A stretch of DNA of 64,000 nucleotides. It comes from Azolla caroliniana. Lineage: Eukaryota; Polypodiophyta. The notes beneath the pieces are model-generated. The model was not told the origin of the DNA and searched no databases. It was given only the letters and a program-made list of their open reading frames with translations. The stretch spans positions 16,058,001-16,122,000 of the forward strand of contig JBHGNT010000008.1 in assembly GCA_043228905.1 (NCBI GenBank), read 5' to 3'. The translations under genes were made by a program, and so were the position numbers. Shown piece by piece: positions 10,251 to 22,358 of the stretch; position 1 is the first letter of the stretch; each line of letters starts with the position of its first letter.

Positions 10251-11981
10251 ATATGCACGCTTCAAAGAATGATCATAATAACCTGAGTTAATTCTCTTCT
10301 CTTATGGTGCATCTTATAAGCAAAAGGGCCATACAAAAGACAATGGCCAATGAATCCAATAGAAAATCAAAACTTTTTCACCTCAAGAGAAAAATGGCAA
10401 AGCTTCCAACCATAAATGTCACCTCCTTGATATTATTTAGGTTCAAACTCAACATTTCAGTAATTGTCGAAACTTATGCTTATCCACGAACAAAATCTTT
10501 CTCATGTATACTCAAAATAAAGAGTTTACACTAATGTCATTCCATGCATATTTTGTTTGCGAATGTAATACACTAAAATTGTTCAAAGCTTTGATGCATG
10601 AGCTCCATTATTTAGTTGGTCTTTCAAAATGTTGTGAATCAAATCATCATCTTTTACATTCAAACTGACCAATGTTTTAATTACATCCTCCCTTTCACAT
10701 GTTTTGGTTGTCTCATTCTAGATACATCTATGTTTCCAATCAACTACATTTAAATTTGAGTATAATCAATATATTTATATATTGGTTGAATTATAAAATT
10801 AATATTAATCTGATTAGGTTTAAATGCCAAGGCGGTCAATATAGTTTAAATTTCTCAATTTTAAAAGGCGCAATTTTCAGCTCAAAATTTTACTAATGAA
10901 TTAAGAATAATAGGCATCTAAGTTTATTGAAAGATTGGGCCGTTGTAACAAAGAAATAGATCCATAACTAATTTCCTTGAAATGACATGATTTACATACA
11001 AGTTATTACATGTTTTGACATTGCTACCATCATGGAAGCTAGTCTCTTAATGGGACAACTGACAAATGGTGGATGTGAGTCTTGATGAGATATTCTTGTT
11101 ATCAGTCTTTCACTCCTTTAAGATATTTGCAAAGAATTCGATTCTGAGAATGAATCATAGTGTAATTCGACAACTGCAATGCATCAAACCTTCCTCCATT
11201 CTTTGAATCGCCACATTCATGGATATCCTAGGATCATCCATGATCTCAAAGGGTCATGATGGTAATTTGGTCAAATTTTCGATGTCATGAACTATGTCAA
11301 CCATTTCAACATTGCATAATCACACCTACTTTGTTAAAGGCTCATGATAGTAATTTGGACAGATTTTCAATGTCATGAGACACGATTCATAAAATGGCAA
11401 GAGCTATGTCAACCATTGCAACATCGTATAACTACACCTAGTTTGCATTTATCTTGTTCAAAAGCTAAGTTAATCCTTAAAATAATACCAAGGTTGTGAT
11501 GGAGTAATATTGTTTCAATAGTATAGTTTCACACTTGTAAAATAGCCAAGTTGGTGAACAAAATCAAGAGTGACAAAGGAGAAAGGCATTTGACATCTCC
11601 ACTTGCCTAAAACATATGGTGCATTATTGACATTGAAGAGTTAATGAATATAATAATAAAGCCATTGCCTTGCTCTAGGTTTGAACCCAACAATATTGTG
11701 ATGTAAAGTATTTATCAATACAATACCACCATGTTTCTTTCATGTGTTTTAAGTTTTGAATTTTGTAAGTCTAGGGGATGTTCTTATACCATGTATGAAA
11801 GACAATGTCATAGGAGCCTTGTGTAGTAATTTGTGGGAATGCCCAAAGTTGTGCTCGAGATGATGTATAAATCAAAGCTATAATATAAATAATGTAGATA
11901 TTCCAACATTATGCCTTGCGGACAAATCAAATGAAGCTAACATATAGGTCTTTTAGTTCCTATACGGATTACATTCACTGA
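10251..11981. other. AT-rich intergenic DNA
   Basis: No gene is supported here. The only structure I see is an imperfect duplication at about 11,250-11,455 (units with AATTTGG, TTTTC, ATGTCATGA and TATGTCAACCATT). The segment is the 3' flank of the OPT gene. Confidence 0.5.
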
Positions 11982-14900
11982 CTAATGGTATACACTAGGA
12001 CAACCATCTTTAAAAACCCCAGGAGCCGTGGGACATGTTGCAAGAGGACAATTGTCCCCATGTGTCCCCCACCAATCCATTTGAACATTATTTAGTTGCA
12101 AACAAAAATACAACATAACGGCCATGAAAGCCAACCCGGCATCCAAGGCGGCCGAGAGAACATAGTTATATCTCTTCCACCACATCTTGCGATACTTAAA
12201 CACGAAGAAGTTGAAAATGGTGCCCACCACAATCCACGATGTGTAGTTGACAGTCGTTGCGGGTGGCATGTTCGAGGTCGCACCAAAAAGCACGGGAAGA
12301 TTGATGAGAGGAATCCACCATACCTTTGGGAATGCTCTATGACACATCCACACCACAATGGGTGCAATTGCACCCATTAAAAAGAACCAATTGAGGGCGG
12401 GGTATGCCCCTTGGTTCCCGAAGATCCTCCTAGGACCAACCAAGCCCCATATGACAGATGCATCGAAGAACACGTTGTCACCTGGACATGTCCACGGACT
12501 ACTCGCCGGTAGAGCATCAATATTGCATATATTTTCGATCGAGTTCAACAACCACCATGCCACTCCCATGTTCACTATCCCCGCAACAACGGTGCCAATC
12601 ACCTGTATACCGACCGGAACAGACATAGTTAAGAGCTCGATGCAATATCTCGACAACTCTAAATATATGACGCACTAATAGCATCTGCCACATTAGACTT
12701 CTAGACAAATCTTGTCTTTCAAAGTCCAAAACAAAGCAAAAGAAAAAAGGGGGGAGGAAACACGAACCTGGACCAAGAACATGGACCGCGGAGGCACCTT
12801 CATATAGTGACCAAGTTTGAAGTCGGCCAAAAAGGATACTGCTTGGCTCATACTCATGTAACCATACACTTTGAAGCAAACATTGGCGAGCGGGCGCCCA
12901 GGCAGTATGTACCCCATAATGTACTCGGTAATAATGTTCAACCCCGGGGTCTAGAACGTGGGAACCAATTAAAAGAACACCATATCAGTAAAGAAAAACA
13001 ACCACAACACACGAGCTTCCGACCTAAAGCCTGAAACACCAATGTTGTCGATCTACTATGGAAAAAAAACACATGCTTTTAGGAAGTACCCATTGGAATG
13101 TTTTTTCTACCTGGTTGGTTGTTGCCGTAATGACTCCTATGGGCAATGTGAAACCGGCTGCTAGCACGCATGCCATGATCAAAGCCCACCATGGTAGTTG
13201 CACCTGGTCTTTGAAGAATATACACACTGCTAGGGACAATGCAATGGACCCTACCATTAGGATGTTCCACCACCACGATGGAATGTCCGGGTATTCCCGC
13301 ATTAGTCTTGTGTGAACGTCCGGTTTTGTCTTCAATGCGGCTCTGCTTTGTTGCCATATCTCCCTGTAAGAAAGATCACATGCCACACAATTTGTTTTAG
13401 CATTTCACAAGTACAAATCAAGCAAATATTCCTAGTGTCCATGACCTCAAATGAAAATTATGGATAAAATTTCTAAAGTTGAACCAACAATGTGTTTAGA
13501 CATTTGAATTTTGTGTTTATACATTTGTGTTTTCATTAATGTGTCATTGTGAAATTTTAAGTAATGTTGTCCCCTGGAAATTCAAAAGAACCATCACAGT
13601 TTTTTAGCATTTCACAAGCACAAATCAAGCAAATAAACAAAGTGTTGTTCCTGGAGTTTCAATGGAATCATCGAAAAAAATGGCATTGTTAGGGACAAAT
13701 CATGGTGTTTGGGTAAATATCGAAAAAGCTTATCAGCAATCTGGTGCAATAACGAAGAATTTCGGAGTTGTTTTCACCTTACGAATTAATGTACACACAC
13801 ATACATGTTTGTGGTTGAAATCATATAATAAATCAATGAGCATTTTTAAGGAGCTGTGTTTAATGGGGGGGGAGTACAAGGGACACATACTTGCCATAGA
13901 AGAAGAGAACATGTGTGAGTGTCGCCGCGATCGTGGCGAACCCGAGGCCATAACCAAGAGCAAAGATAATGCTGAGGTGAACCTGGCCTTGTTCAAGGTA
14001 GGCTGTATTGTTCAAGGTGAAATTAGGGTTAAGCACAGCCTCAATGTCGTAACTGTGCCCAGATTTCGTGAAGAGCTTGGACGAGAAAATGGGGAAGTTC
14101 TTGGCTTCATACAAGTTGTTCCAATAGGCGATCGGGATAAAGACATAGATGAAGAGCACGAATCCGACCGCAACATTGACAATGACAAAGAATGGCGAGA
14201 CCAAAGGGCTGAGAAGGAATGATGAGACGCCCGACCAATCGAAACTCATAGCCCCGACACCGAGGCCTCGGAAACCCGAGCCAATCTGTTGTGCCATCAC
14301 CGACTTGGGGTAAATCCAACAGACCCATGAGAAATAGGTCAAGGTGCTAAACAAGTAACCCGGGAGCACGTAGTAGGAGAAGCTCACAATCATCATCATC
14401 AAGAAGAATTGGCTTCTTGACAATCCCTTTGATGTGTCCTTCTCATGTAATGTTCTGCAAATAGAGAAACAAGGGTAATCAACATTCAGAATGAGAGCAC
14501 ATATATGTATATTATTTCCCCCCTTGTCCAGGCAAATTTCGGGGAGAAATCGCAAGAACACAAGAGGGATTTGGCGGAATAACGACAAAATGTTGGGGAC
14601 ATTCTGGAGCTTCTTTTTTGTTCACCTATTTTATGTCTTACCTGAATAGAGAGACTTGCACTAGAGTACTTGGCCACCACATTTGAGATGGTTCGATGAG
14701 ATATTTCCGGAAAAGCCCAGCCCAGCCATAACCTAGAACCTGACCTTAATGGAAAAACCAGAAAATAAAACCCAAACATGTTCAATGAGCAAAAATGTGA
14801 GCTAATGTCTTGGGGATTTATTGCTATGCATATGTAGTAACTATGATTTGCCATATTATTTGTATATATGTGTAATGTGCACTATTTGATTTGTGAGTTT

Positions 14901-16021
14901 CTCTTGATTTTCATGAAATTTCCTTCCGATTCCGGTCATTTCCCCGAGTGTTTCCTGCTGAGCTTTTTTATGCTTCCGTTCCAGTGAAGATTTGGGCCAT
15001 GGATTTGCTGATAGAGCACATCTAAATGTGCTCAAGATAAAAAAGCAAAAAACAAAAAGCAGGGTATATGTTACCCAACCAAGAAGGTGAATTGAATGAA
15101 TGCAAGGTCATTTCCAGGAATGTTTCCTGCTGAGCTTTTTTTATGCTACCTCTCCAACCAAGATTTGGGCCATAAAATTTGCTAATATAGTACATCCAAA
15201 TGTTCTCAAGATAAAAAGAAGAAAGAAAGCAAAAAAAATGCAGGGTATATATGTTACCCAACCAAGAAGGTGAATTGAATGAATGCAAGATCATTTCCAG
15301 GAATGTTTTCTGCTGAGCTTTTTGATGCTTCCTTTTTCCAGCCAAGATTTGGGCCATAACATATGCTACTATAGTACATCTAAATGTGCTCAAGATTTGT
15401 AAAAAAGGCAAAAAAAAGCAGAGTATATGTTACCCAACCAAGAAGGTGAATTGAATGAATGAATGGAAAGGGGGATTTTTTTTTTCACATTACCTGAGTG
15501 GTCAAGATGATGGACAATCCAGCCAAGAAAGAGATATTCCTGTGGTAAAGAGCTTTGACAATGTCGATGATCATGACTGCATATGCATTCCCATTACCGA
15601 AGGCCATGCCGGCATTGGCAAAGATCGTTATCAGCACATGCTCTTTCACATTGAAAGGGCCCGGGTTGAGCGAGAAGGAGCCCCCGAGGATCGGGAGCCG
15701 GTACCGAGTCTTGGGCAAGACCAGGGCCATGAATCGGCCGATGGGTAGGGATGCTATCTGCACAGTGATTTGGGTCACAATCAGAGGCTCTGTTCTGTAG
15801 GAGAAGAACTGGTTGAGGAATGAGAGGAGCACACATGAAAGCAGGCCTATGCTCCACATCCTGAATGTCCATACTGGTAGTGATGGATCGTCTGTTGTGC
15901 CCACTGTCAGAGCTACTTGCTCAATAGGCGATTGATCCTCTACTTCTTCCTGAGCTTCCATAGCCTTCTTCTCTGTCTCCAATGAAACAGCATCATATCG
16001 TTCTTTGCTTGTCTTTTCCAT
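11982..16021 (-). CDS. Oligopeptide transporter (OPT family), six exons
   Basis: This is the only intact host gene found. The exons on the minus strand are 16021-15494, 14739-14642, 14454-13891, 13363-13111, 12950-12768 and 12602-11982. All five introns are GT-AG and the phases agree, giving 748 residues, a normal length for plant OPT proteins. The product is a multi-spanning membrane protein that should move small peptides and/or metal chelates with protons. Family marks are [20 protein letters not shown] (NPG at residues 119-121), [46 protein letters not shown] and the KVPPR motif (residues 532-536). The acidic N-terminus is probably cytosolic. An in-frame TGA 42 nt upstream (16,063-16,061) supports the ATG at 16,021. 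It fits the OPT clade better than the YSL clade. Substrate is not predictable from sequence. Confidence 0.93.
14936..15466. repeat. Three tandem ~180-bp repeats inside OPT intron 1
   Basis: The segment TTTCCTGCTGAGC occurs at 14,951 and 15,123 and, with one change, at 15,306 (periods 172 and 183). Each unit also holds GATTTGGGCCAT, a poly-purine AAAAAG run, and GTTACCCAACCAAGAAGGTG. The array fills most of the 754-bp first intron. Confidence 0.85.
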
Positions 16022-16029
16022 AATCCTGG

Positions 16030-16320
16030 TAGTAATTAGGGTACGTAACTGCCCCTGTAATCAAGCTGGGGCCTCCCTAATGTCCCTCAAATCAAACTAA
16101 TGCATGCGTAATTAACCCCCTCAAGGAAGCTGAGGCCTAGTTAACTACCCTCTAAATACCCTCTAATTAAGCTGAGATGTCCCTCAGTACCCTGTGAAAA
16201 CTCCTTAATTATCCTCTAATCAAAGCTCAGATCCACCTAATTACTCCATAATGACCTCAGATCTGCTTAATCAGCCCCTAATTACAGACAGGTCTGCTTA
16301 ATTTAGCCTCCCCTGTTCCA
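16030..16320. repeat. Degenerate CT/AATTA-rich minisatellite upstream of OPT
   Basis: The region repeats words such as CCCTCTAAT, AAGCTGAG, CCTAATTA and CTGCTTAAT at roughly 40-50 bp spacing. It covers the likely OPT core promoter and 5' UTR (minus strand). No clean TATA box is obvious. Confidence 0.5.
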
Positions 16321-16429
16321 CTCCCAAGTGGAGTGAGAGTTCACACTGTGGCGGGACATGGTTGGTTATTTATTTACTTATTTTGTTTATTATTTATCTG
16401 TTTGTCTATTTATCTATTTATCTATTTTT

Positions 16430-17090
16430 ATTGTTTATTTTTATTTTTATTTTTATTTTTATTTTTATTGTTTATTTTTATTTTTATTTTTATTTTTATT
16501 TTTATTTTTATTTTTATTTTTATTTTTATTTTTATTTTTATTTTTATTTTTATTTTTATTTTTATTTTTATTTTTATTTTTATTTTTATTTTTATTTTTA
16601 TTTTTATTTTTATTTTTATTTTTATTTTTATTTTTATTTTTATTTTTATTTTTATTTTTATTTTTATTTTTATTTTTATTTTTATTTTTATTTTTATTTT
16701 TATTTTTATTTTTATTTTTATTTTTATTTTTATTTTTATTTTTATTTTTATTTTTATTTTTATTTTTATTTTTATTTTTATTTTTATTTTTATTTTTATT
16801 TTTATTTTTATTTTTATTTTTATTTTTATTTTTATTTTTATTTTTATTTTTATTTTTATTTTTATTTTTATTTTTATTTTTATTTTTATTTTTATTTTTA
16901 TTTTTATTTTTATTTTTATTTTTATTTTTATTTTTATTTTTATTTTTATTTTTATTTTTATTTTTATTTTTATTTTTATTTTTATTTTTATTTTTATTGA
17001 TTTTTATTTATTTTTATTTTTATTTTTATTTTTATTTTTATTTTTATTTTTATTTTTATTTTTATTGATTTTTATTTATTTTTATTTTTG
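16430..17090. repeat. Long TTTTTA hexanucleotide microsatellite
   Basis: A nearly perfect (ATTTTT)n array, uninterrupted from about 16,470 to 16,995, with a few TTGATT/TTTATT interruptions at its ends. It is about 100 units in total. It is flanked by degenerate TTTA/TTTAT sequence on both sides. It starts about 0.4 kb upstream of the OPT start codon. The long frames translating as FIFIFI or FLFLFL are artefacts of the repeat. Confidence 0.97.
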
Positions 17091-17500
17091 ATTTATCTAT
17101 TTATTTCTTAGCTGATTGATTGATTTGTTTTTAGGTTTATTTTTTTTATAATATGTTTTTTCTTTATTTCTTTTCTTTTCTTTATTTATTTAATGTATCT
17201 TTCTTTTTCTTTTTAATTTTTCCATTTTATTTATTTTGAAAAATACTCGGCCGGCGCTTTTTATTAATTTCTTACAAATTCGCACACCATCCCTTTTTGC
17301 CCTTCCAAGTCAAAAGCTAAAAGGTAACTATATAAATAAATAAAAGCTAAATTACCAAAGATAGAAAAGTGTGGCTATCTTTAGGCCACGCATGTGTATC
17401 ACCTGTGTGTTTCAAGGTAGCCTTTTTCTACCCCATAAGGACCTCCAAGATCACGGGAACTCTTCACCCACCCTCACAATGCATTGATCCTACTACCAAC
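17091..17500. other. T-rich flank, no gene
   Basis: This is the degenerate edge of the microsatellite followed by unique AT-rich DNA. I see no coding or RNA feature. Confidence 0.5.
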
Positions 17501-17504
17501 AATC

Positions 17505-17880
17505 GATACAAGAAATGATCACAATTGCTTCCCTAGTTGTCTCGCTAAGACAAGCCCATTGTGTCCAAGTCATTTTCTAGCTCCACTAGTGTTGAGACAT
17601 TGGTCAATCCCACTATCAATCAATACAAGAAATGGTCACACGGCTTCTTGCCCAGCCGCCGACATTGCTCGTCACAATGAGCCCATTGTGTCCAAATCAT
17701 TTCTAGCTCCACGAATGTTGAGACATTAGTCGATCCCACCATCAATCGTTACAAGAAATGGTCTCAACTGCTCTCCCCCTTCCTTACGGCACATCTCACC
17801 ACAACAAGCCCATTGTGTCCAAATTGTTTCTAGCTCCATGAATGCTGAGACATTGGTCACTAATATTCTTTCAATAGGGT
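17505..17880. repeat. ~120-bp minisatellite, about three copies
   Basis: TACAAGAAATG occurs at 17,507, 17,624 and 17,749-17,750. CCCATTGTGTCCAA followed by TTCTAGCTCCA and TTGAGACATT recurs at about 17,550, 17,680 and 17,808. Units are imperfect and the last is partial. Confidence 0.8.
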
Positions 17881-20130
17881 GGGTTGGGGGCAGGACCGAT
17901 AGAGCTCCCTCATAGATTTGTTTTGAGGCAAGAGAAATATCGTAGAAAAGTCCCTTGTCTAATTTCAGAATCAATCCTCATCGGATTAGCACATAACCAC
18001 TTGGGCTGCCACTACTTGTGGATGACATATGAGACCTTGACAAGGAAAAAAAAAGGTTTCCCAAATTGAGTGAGAATGTTGATTGGTTGAAAAGAGTTAT
18101 GTAGCCATTCTCTTTCCATAGCTGGTTTCATGATGGTTACATCTCCATTGAATTTGATAAATTACAAGGACGTTGATTCAAAGATTTCAACGAATGTCAC
18201 ATAATAGCGGGAATAAAGTTGTCGACCTTACCATCGGATGAACCAACATATCCAAAGTTGTGCAAGAAAAGAATATGATTGTTGTAATCGTGTTATGACT
18301 TTGTCAAACTTTCACATGGTTTTCTTTCCAACTTTTTTGCACGTCTTGTTGGGTTCCATTTGACTACTACTTTTTGTATTCGAAAGTCTTCATTGAATAC
18401 TCGAGTGACATTAATGTCATTGTATGGTAGCAGATGAGTTCAACATTGGCATGGATTATTCACAATGCATAATCTATTAACAATGCGTACATTGAAAAGG
18501 CCCAAATAAGTTGGACAAAATACTTCCCAAGTATTGGAAGATGAATTGAAGCATACGAATTGAATTTCTATAGAGGGTACATTTATATATGATTATAGAG
18601 TATAAGCTAAAGCCAAGGTTTGATTAATAGTTCCATCTCGACATAAATATAGAGGTCTCTTTCGTATTAAAAATATTGTTGAAAGATGTGTAATACAATG
18701 ACTTTCTCTATAATCAGTTACATGTGATCTTATGATCATGTTAATATATGGTTTTAGACCTTTGGGAATTCCCAACTTCATGTACCTTTCAACAATGATA
18801 TGCTTTTGAGCATTTGGATGTGTGTAGTGCATCTCTTTGAAAAAAATGTTTATGTTCAGGAATAGTTGTTGTTAAGGGTATTGTTAGGTCAAACCAATGG
18901 GTTGCATAAAGTGATGCATAAAGACATAAATATATGGAGATTTGGTACAATGAACCTAACATGGAACCCATTCCTTGAGATTTGAATGCACGAACTTAAT
19001 ATTGGAATTGGCAAAGAAATAGGTGAACAAGCATTCCTTGTTTAATAAATAAAAATAAGCTTATAAATCTTTAAGCAATCAAAGTGGTGGCGTGGCACCT
19101 ACAATTTTTCTTCCTATAGGTAAAGGTAATGCTATCATGGTGTGCTTTTATGGTAATCCTTCCTATCTCAAGGTATAACCTACCAAACATATTACAAATT
19201 GTACTAATATATATTGCTATTGAACATTGGAAAGACATTGTCCCTTACATATACAACATATGTGTAACCTTAATAAGAATTACCTATGAAGATTAGGATA
19301 CGGCCATCATCCTTAACCACCTTCAATTGAAAGGGTTGCTAGAAAGTCATGTGGTCCTCTTGTTTCAATTAACATCATAAAAGTGTTTTGAGTCCATTTT
19401 GAATGAGGATTAACTTTAACAAGTAGCAAGAAACTTGAATTATTACATGTTACAACCAATCACTTTATAAGAAAAGGCTTTATATAATCCACAAGAATAG
19501 GAAATTGGTGATTCATCATTTCTACCATCCATTTAACCACTCCCAGTAATTATCTCTCATTGTAAGATATCACTTTCTTTTCTATTACAAATATAAACTA
19601 GAATATATGCTCTCTAAAAGCGGGCAACACTATCGTGATTACAACCAATCGCTTTATAGGAAAAGACTTTATAGTCCACAAGAATAGGAAATGCATGATT
19701 CATCATTTCAAGTTTCAACCATGCATTTAATCAGTCCTAATAATTATCACCCATCGTAATATATCACTTTCTTTCCTATTACAGATATAAACTAGTATGC
19801 ATGCTATCTGAAAGGGGGCAACACTATCGTGATCACTTATGACGACATTTGGACATTATTTAAATGTGGCACAAAATGGAAAATGGTTGCAAAACCTTTG
19901 TTTTCATTTTCCAAAAAGAAGCTACTTTGCCATTAGTTAGGAGAGATTATTACAAAAAGACAATACAAGGTGGCTTATACATAAATGGGGGAATCACCCT
20001 CCGACCGAGTTCAAGAATATGAGATTATGTACATATCCTTTCAAATTGACTACTTAATGTAAATAGGTACCTATAGCTATAAACTAGTGGCCTACAACGA
20101 AGGGAGGGTGGGAGGTGAGTTGAAAACAAC
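17881..20130. other. Unrecognised AT-rich DNA
   Basis: No coding region is supported. Frames such as the 79-residue one on the minus strand at 18,832-18,593 have no family motif. The only clear structure is the duplication at 19,450-19,834. Confidence 0.5.
19450..19834. repeat. 189-bp tandem duplication
   Basis: TTACAACCAATC begins at 19,450 and again at 19,639. Both units contain CACAAGAATAGGAAAT, TATCACTTTCTTT, and end with GGGCAACACTATCGTGAT. Confidence 0.85.
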
Positions 20131-20139
20131 CAGCGTGGG

Positions 20140-20746
20140 GGTTGGTAGTTCCACCTCGGGCTATTTCCTCCTAGGTGACACTCGTAGGTAGCTGATAATC
20201 TCGAACCATTTATCCATGTTCAATTCTTGTGGGGCACATACAAGATCTTCGAAGACTTGTAGGTAGCGTCCTTTCTATACATACCATAGGGTGAAGCATG
20301 CGATCAACATTCAAATCTCCTCAAACCAAGGGGATGTGGTCTTCAAGCCTCTCTCAAATTAGATCTTGACGAGTTTACCTCTTGTGCATTCATAGCACCA
20401 ACTGTCTGCATTGAAGGCGTTTGTCCAACTATCAACCGAGAGATTGATCCAAGCCGTTGCGCTCCACGATGTTGTTCCTTCCACTTCCATGTAGCTAGGA
20501 AGTGAGTCACTCTGTTCCATACCCTCTGAGCTTGACGACAATCACACAAACAGTGTCTCATAGTCTCTAAAATAGGTGAAGAATAGAGTGGGCAAGCTAT
20601 TGGGCCACCGCGTATAACTAGCCATTCACCAATAGGGACCACGTTATGGCCAATCTACTATGAAAATAACTTGATCTTCACAGGCACGTGGAAACACAAG
20701 AGACCCTTCCAAAAGGTACTGAGCACCTTGTCAAAGATGCACATGT
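20140..20746 (-). pseudogene. LINE 3' end with zf-RVT zinc-binding domain
   Basis: The minus strand encodes the C-terminal domain typical of plant non-LTR retrotransposons. FDKVLSTFWKGLLCFHVPVKIKLF is followed, after two stops, by GEWLVIRGGPIACPLYSS, ETMRHCLCDCRQAQRVWNRV, and in another frame ACFTLWYV and NMDKWFEIISYL. The Cys/His spacing matches zf-RVT. One expected cysteine (CPLC) is a tyrosine. It is cut on its 5' side by the LTR at 20,747. Confidence 0.75.
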
Positions 20747-21013
20747 TGAAGATGATATGCGGAAAAATAGGTTAGGACTTGCAAGGTAGTGTCAAGCAAA
20801 CAACACAAACATAGTATAGATATGCAAGAAGGTAGAAAGTAAGATAGACACAATTTAGCTCTAATGGGGGGGGGGGGCTCTGTTATTCTCTTCTGAAAAA
20901 CTCTCTCACTTTGTTACAACGTTATAGTTGGGTTTATATATACAGAAGCCCTAACTTGACGACATGTTCACACTAAGATACAAAGTGGAAGGAGTCGGCC
21001 TTTTATACCAACA
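20747..21013 (-). repeat. F5 copia LTR (3' LTR or truncated element)
   Basis: On the minus strand it starts TGTTGGTATAAAAGGC at 21,013, preceded by a CAGGGGAGTT purine tract, and ends ATCATCTTCA at 20,747. It matches the plus-strand LTR at 28,031-28,321 (TGTTGGCATAAAAGG, ACTCCTTCCACTTTGTATC, AGTGTGAAC). The TATAAAAGG only a few bases inside the LTR is unusual. A G homopolymer lies at 20,868-20,878 on the plus strand. Confidence 0.75.
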
Positions 21014-21135
21014 AACTCCCCTGTAAAAGGGCTACTCTTCCTATGTAGCCAAGTAATTGGGGTTATCTATCCAGTGAACCTAGATTACAAGTGTATATAC
21101 ATACAAGTAGTCATGAATACAAGAACATCATGGCT
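21014..21135. other. Short gap, possible F5 internal remnant
   Basis: Holds the purine tract (21,014-21,022 region) that identifies the adjacent LTR as a 3' LTR. No coding sequence is recognisable. Confidence 0.4.
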
Positions 21136-21205
21136 TCACTCAGACTTGAACCCAAAACCTTGTAATACATAATCGAGAACCCAACCATTAAGATAACCTA
21201 TTGTC
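21136..21205 (-). repeat. tRNA-like (SINE head?) sequence
   Basis: On the minus strand TATCTTAATGGTTGGG resembles a pol III A box, and GGGTTCAAGTC about 35 bases on resembles a B box. It could be a tRNA-derived SINE head or a decayed tRNA gene. The fold was not tested. Confidence 0.35.
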
Positions 21206-21511
21206 ATATAAAATAATAAAAGCTAATTATGAAAACTCTAGAGTATCCTAGAACATCTTAGAATATTCTAGGTCTACAAATTCTAGAACATTGTAGAAAT
21301 CCCGAGGCTATTCTATAGGAACCTATAAATATAGACATACAAGCCGTCTCAAACCAATTTGAACCAACACCAATCTTAAGCTCTCATCGCCTATCTTGTA
21401 TGCATTCTCATTCTATCTTAATACATACATTCTTCTCTTATCATTTCATTCCTCTCTTCTTGTGATCTCTTATATCTTTCTTCCGTCACTGTATCTTTTC
21501 TCTTGGTTTTG
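21203..21511 (+). repeat. Possible 5' LTR of chromovirus H
   Basis: The segment begins TGTCATATAAAATAATAAAAGC, contains a TATA-like CCTATAAATATAG (21,331-21,343), and ends TTTTGACA just before the gag region. No matching 3' LTR or clear primer site was found, so the limits are tentative. Confidence 0.4.
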
Positions 21512-21566
21512 ACAGTTTGATTCGAATTCTCCTTCCTTTATCCTCTTCTATAAACTTTAGGAAACG

Positions 21567-22358
21567 ATGGCTACCATCAACTCACAAGAATATCTCGCCC
21601 TTGTTGCGGAAATGGAGAATCTTAAAGTCAAGTTTGCATCGTTTGAATTAGAGAATCAATGTCTACTTGGAGATCTACAAAAGGTTAATGTGGAAAAGCA
21701 ACAACAATAAGAGGAGTTTACACGTCAACAATTAGAATTGACCATTGTAGTTTTATAACAACAAAGTCTAGAAGGCCAAGGAATCATCAAGGAGCCCAAA
21801 ATCAGCCTCCTAGCTAAATTTGATGGTTTGAGCGTACATTTCCAGGGCTTCTTAAATCAAGTATGCCTGGTAATTCAAATGCATCCCTTGCATGATTCGA
21901 TAGATGCATTGCGAGTTGGGTTAGTGGGCACCTTATTGACTAGCATAACATTGATGTGGTTTGCTCCATTACTAGAGACAAATTCTCCCCTACTAAATAA
22001 CTTTGAGGAATTTAAAAAAGAATTTAAGGCTTGGTTCGGAGATACAGATGGTGCGAGAGCAACAATTAACAAGATTCATACACTACGTCAAGGCGATCAA
22101 CCAACATTGACATATGTGACCAATTTTTGTCTCATTGCAAGTCATATTCCTTGGGATGAACAAGCCCTAATGGAGCAATTTCGTTCCAGCCTACGTAGTG
22201 ATGTGAAAGACTTACTTCTTACCTTCCTCGAGGATCCAAAATCACTTACAGAAGCTATTAGTCAAGCAATATGGTGTGATAATCGCCTTTTTGAACGTCG
22301 ATGTGAACGACAACAACAAATACAAGATCAAGATTCACACCGACTTATGCATCAATAA
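21567..22358 (+). pseudogene. Chromovirus H gag
   Basis: The ATG at 21,567 starts ATINSQEYLALVAEMENLK, a coiled-coil-like start, which then hits TAA at about 21,708. The main Gag domain is open at 21,828-22,358: LRVGLVGTLLTSITLMWFAP, NNFEEFKKEFKAWFGD, INKIHTLRQGDQPTLTYV, DEQALMEQFRSSLRSDVKDLL. This is the retrotransposon_gag fold of Ty3/gypsy elements. The 3' half (from about 22,165) is duplicated downstream. Confidence 0.8.

Noticed and set aside
13662-14222. 186-codon plus-strand frame
   Set aside because: It lies opposite OPT exon 3 and part of an intron. The minus strand has the family match and splice sites.
16333-17091. Open frames of 212-252 codons encoding FIFIFI, FLFLFL or FYFYFY
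   Set aside because: They are translations of the TTTTTA hexanucleotide array in three frames and have no stop only because of the repeat unit.
18593-18971. Minus-strand frames of 60-79 codons
   Set aside because: No motif, no consistent codon bias and no neighbouring exon. They look like chance frames in AT-rich DNA.
20868-20880. G homopolymer as a G-quadruplex regulatory site
   Set aside because: A single G run with no further G tracts nearby; it is more likely a slippage or sequencing artefact.
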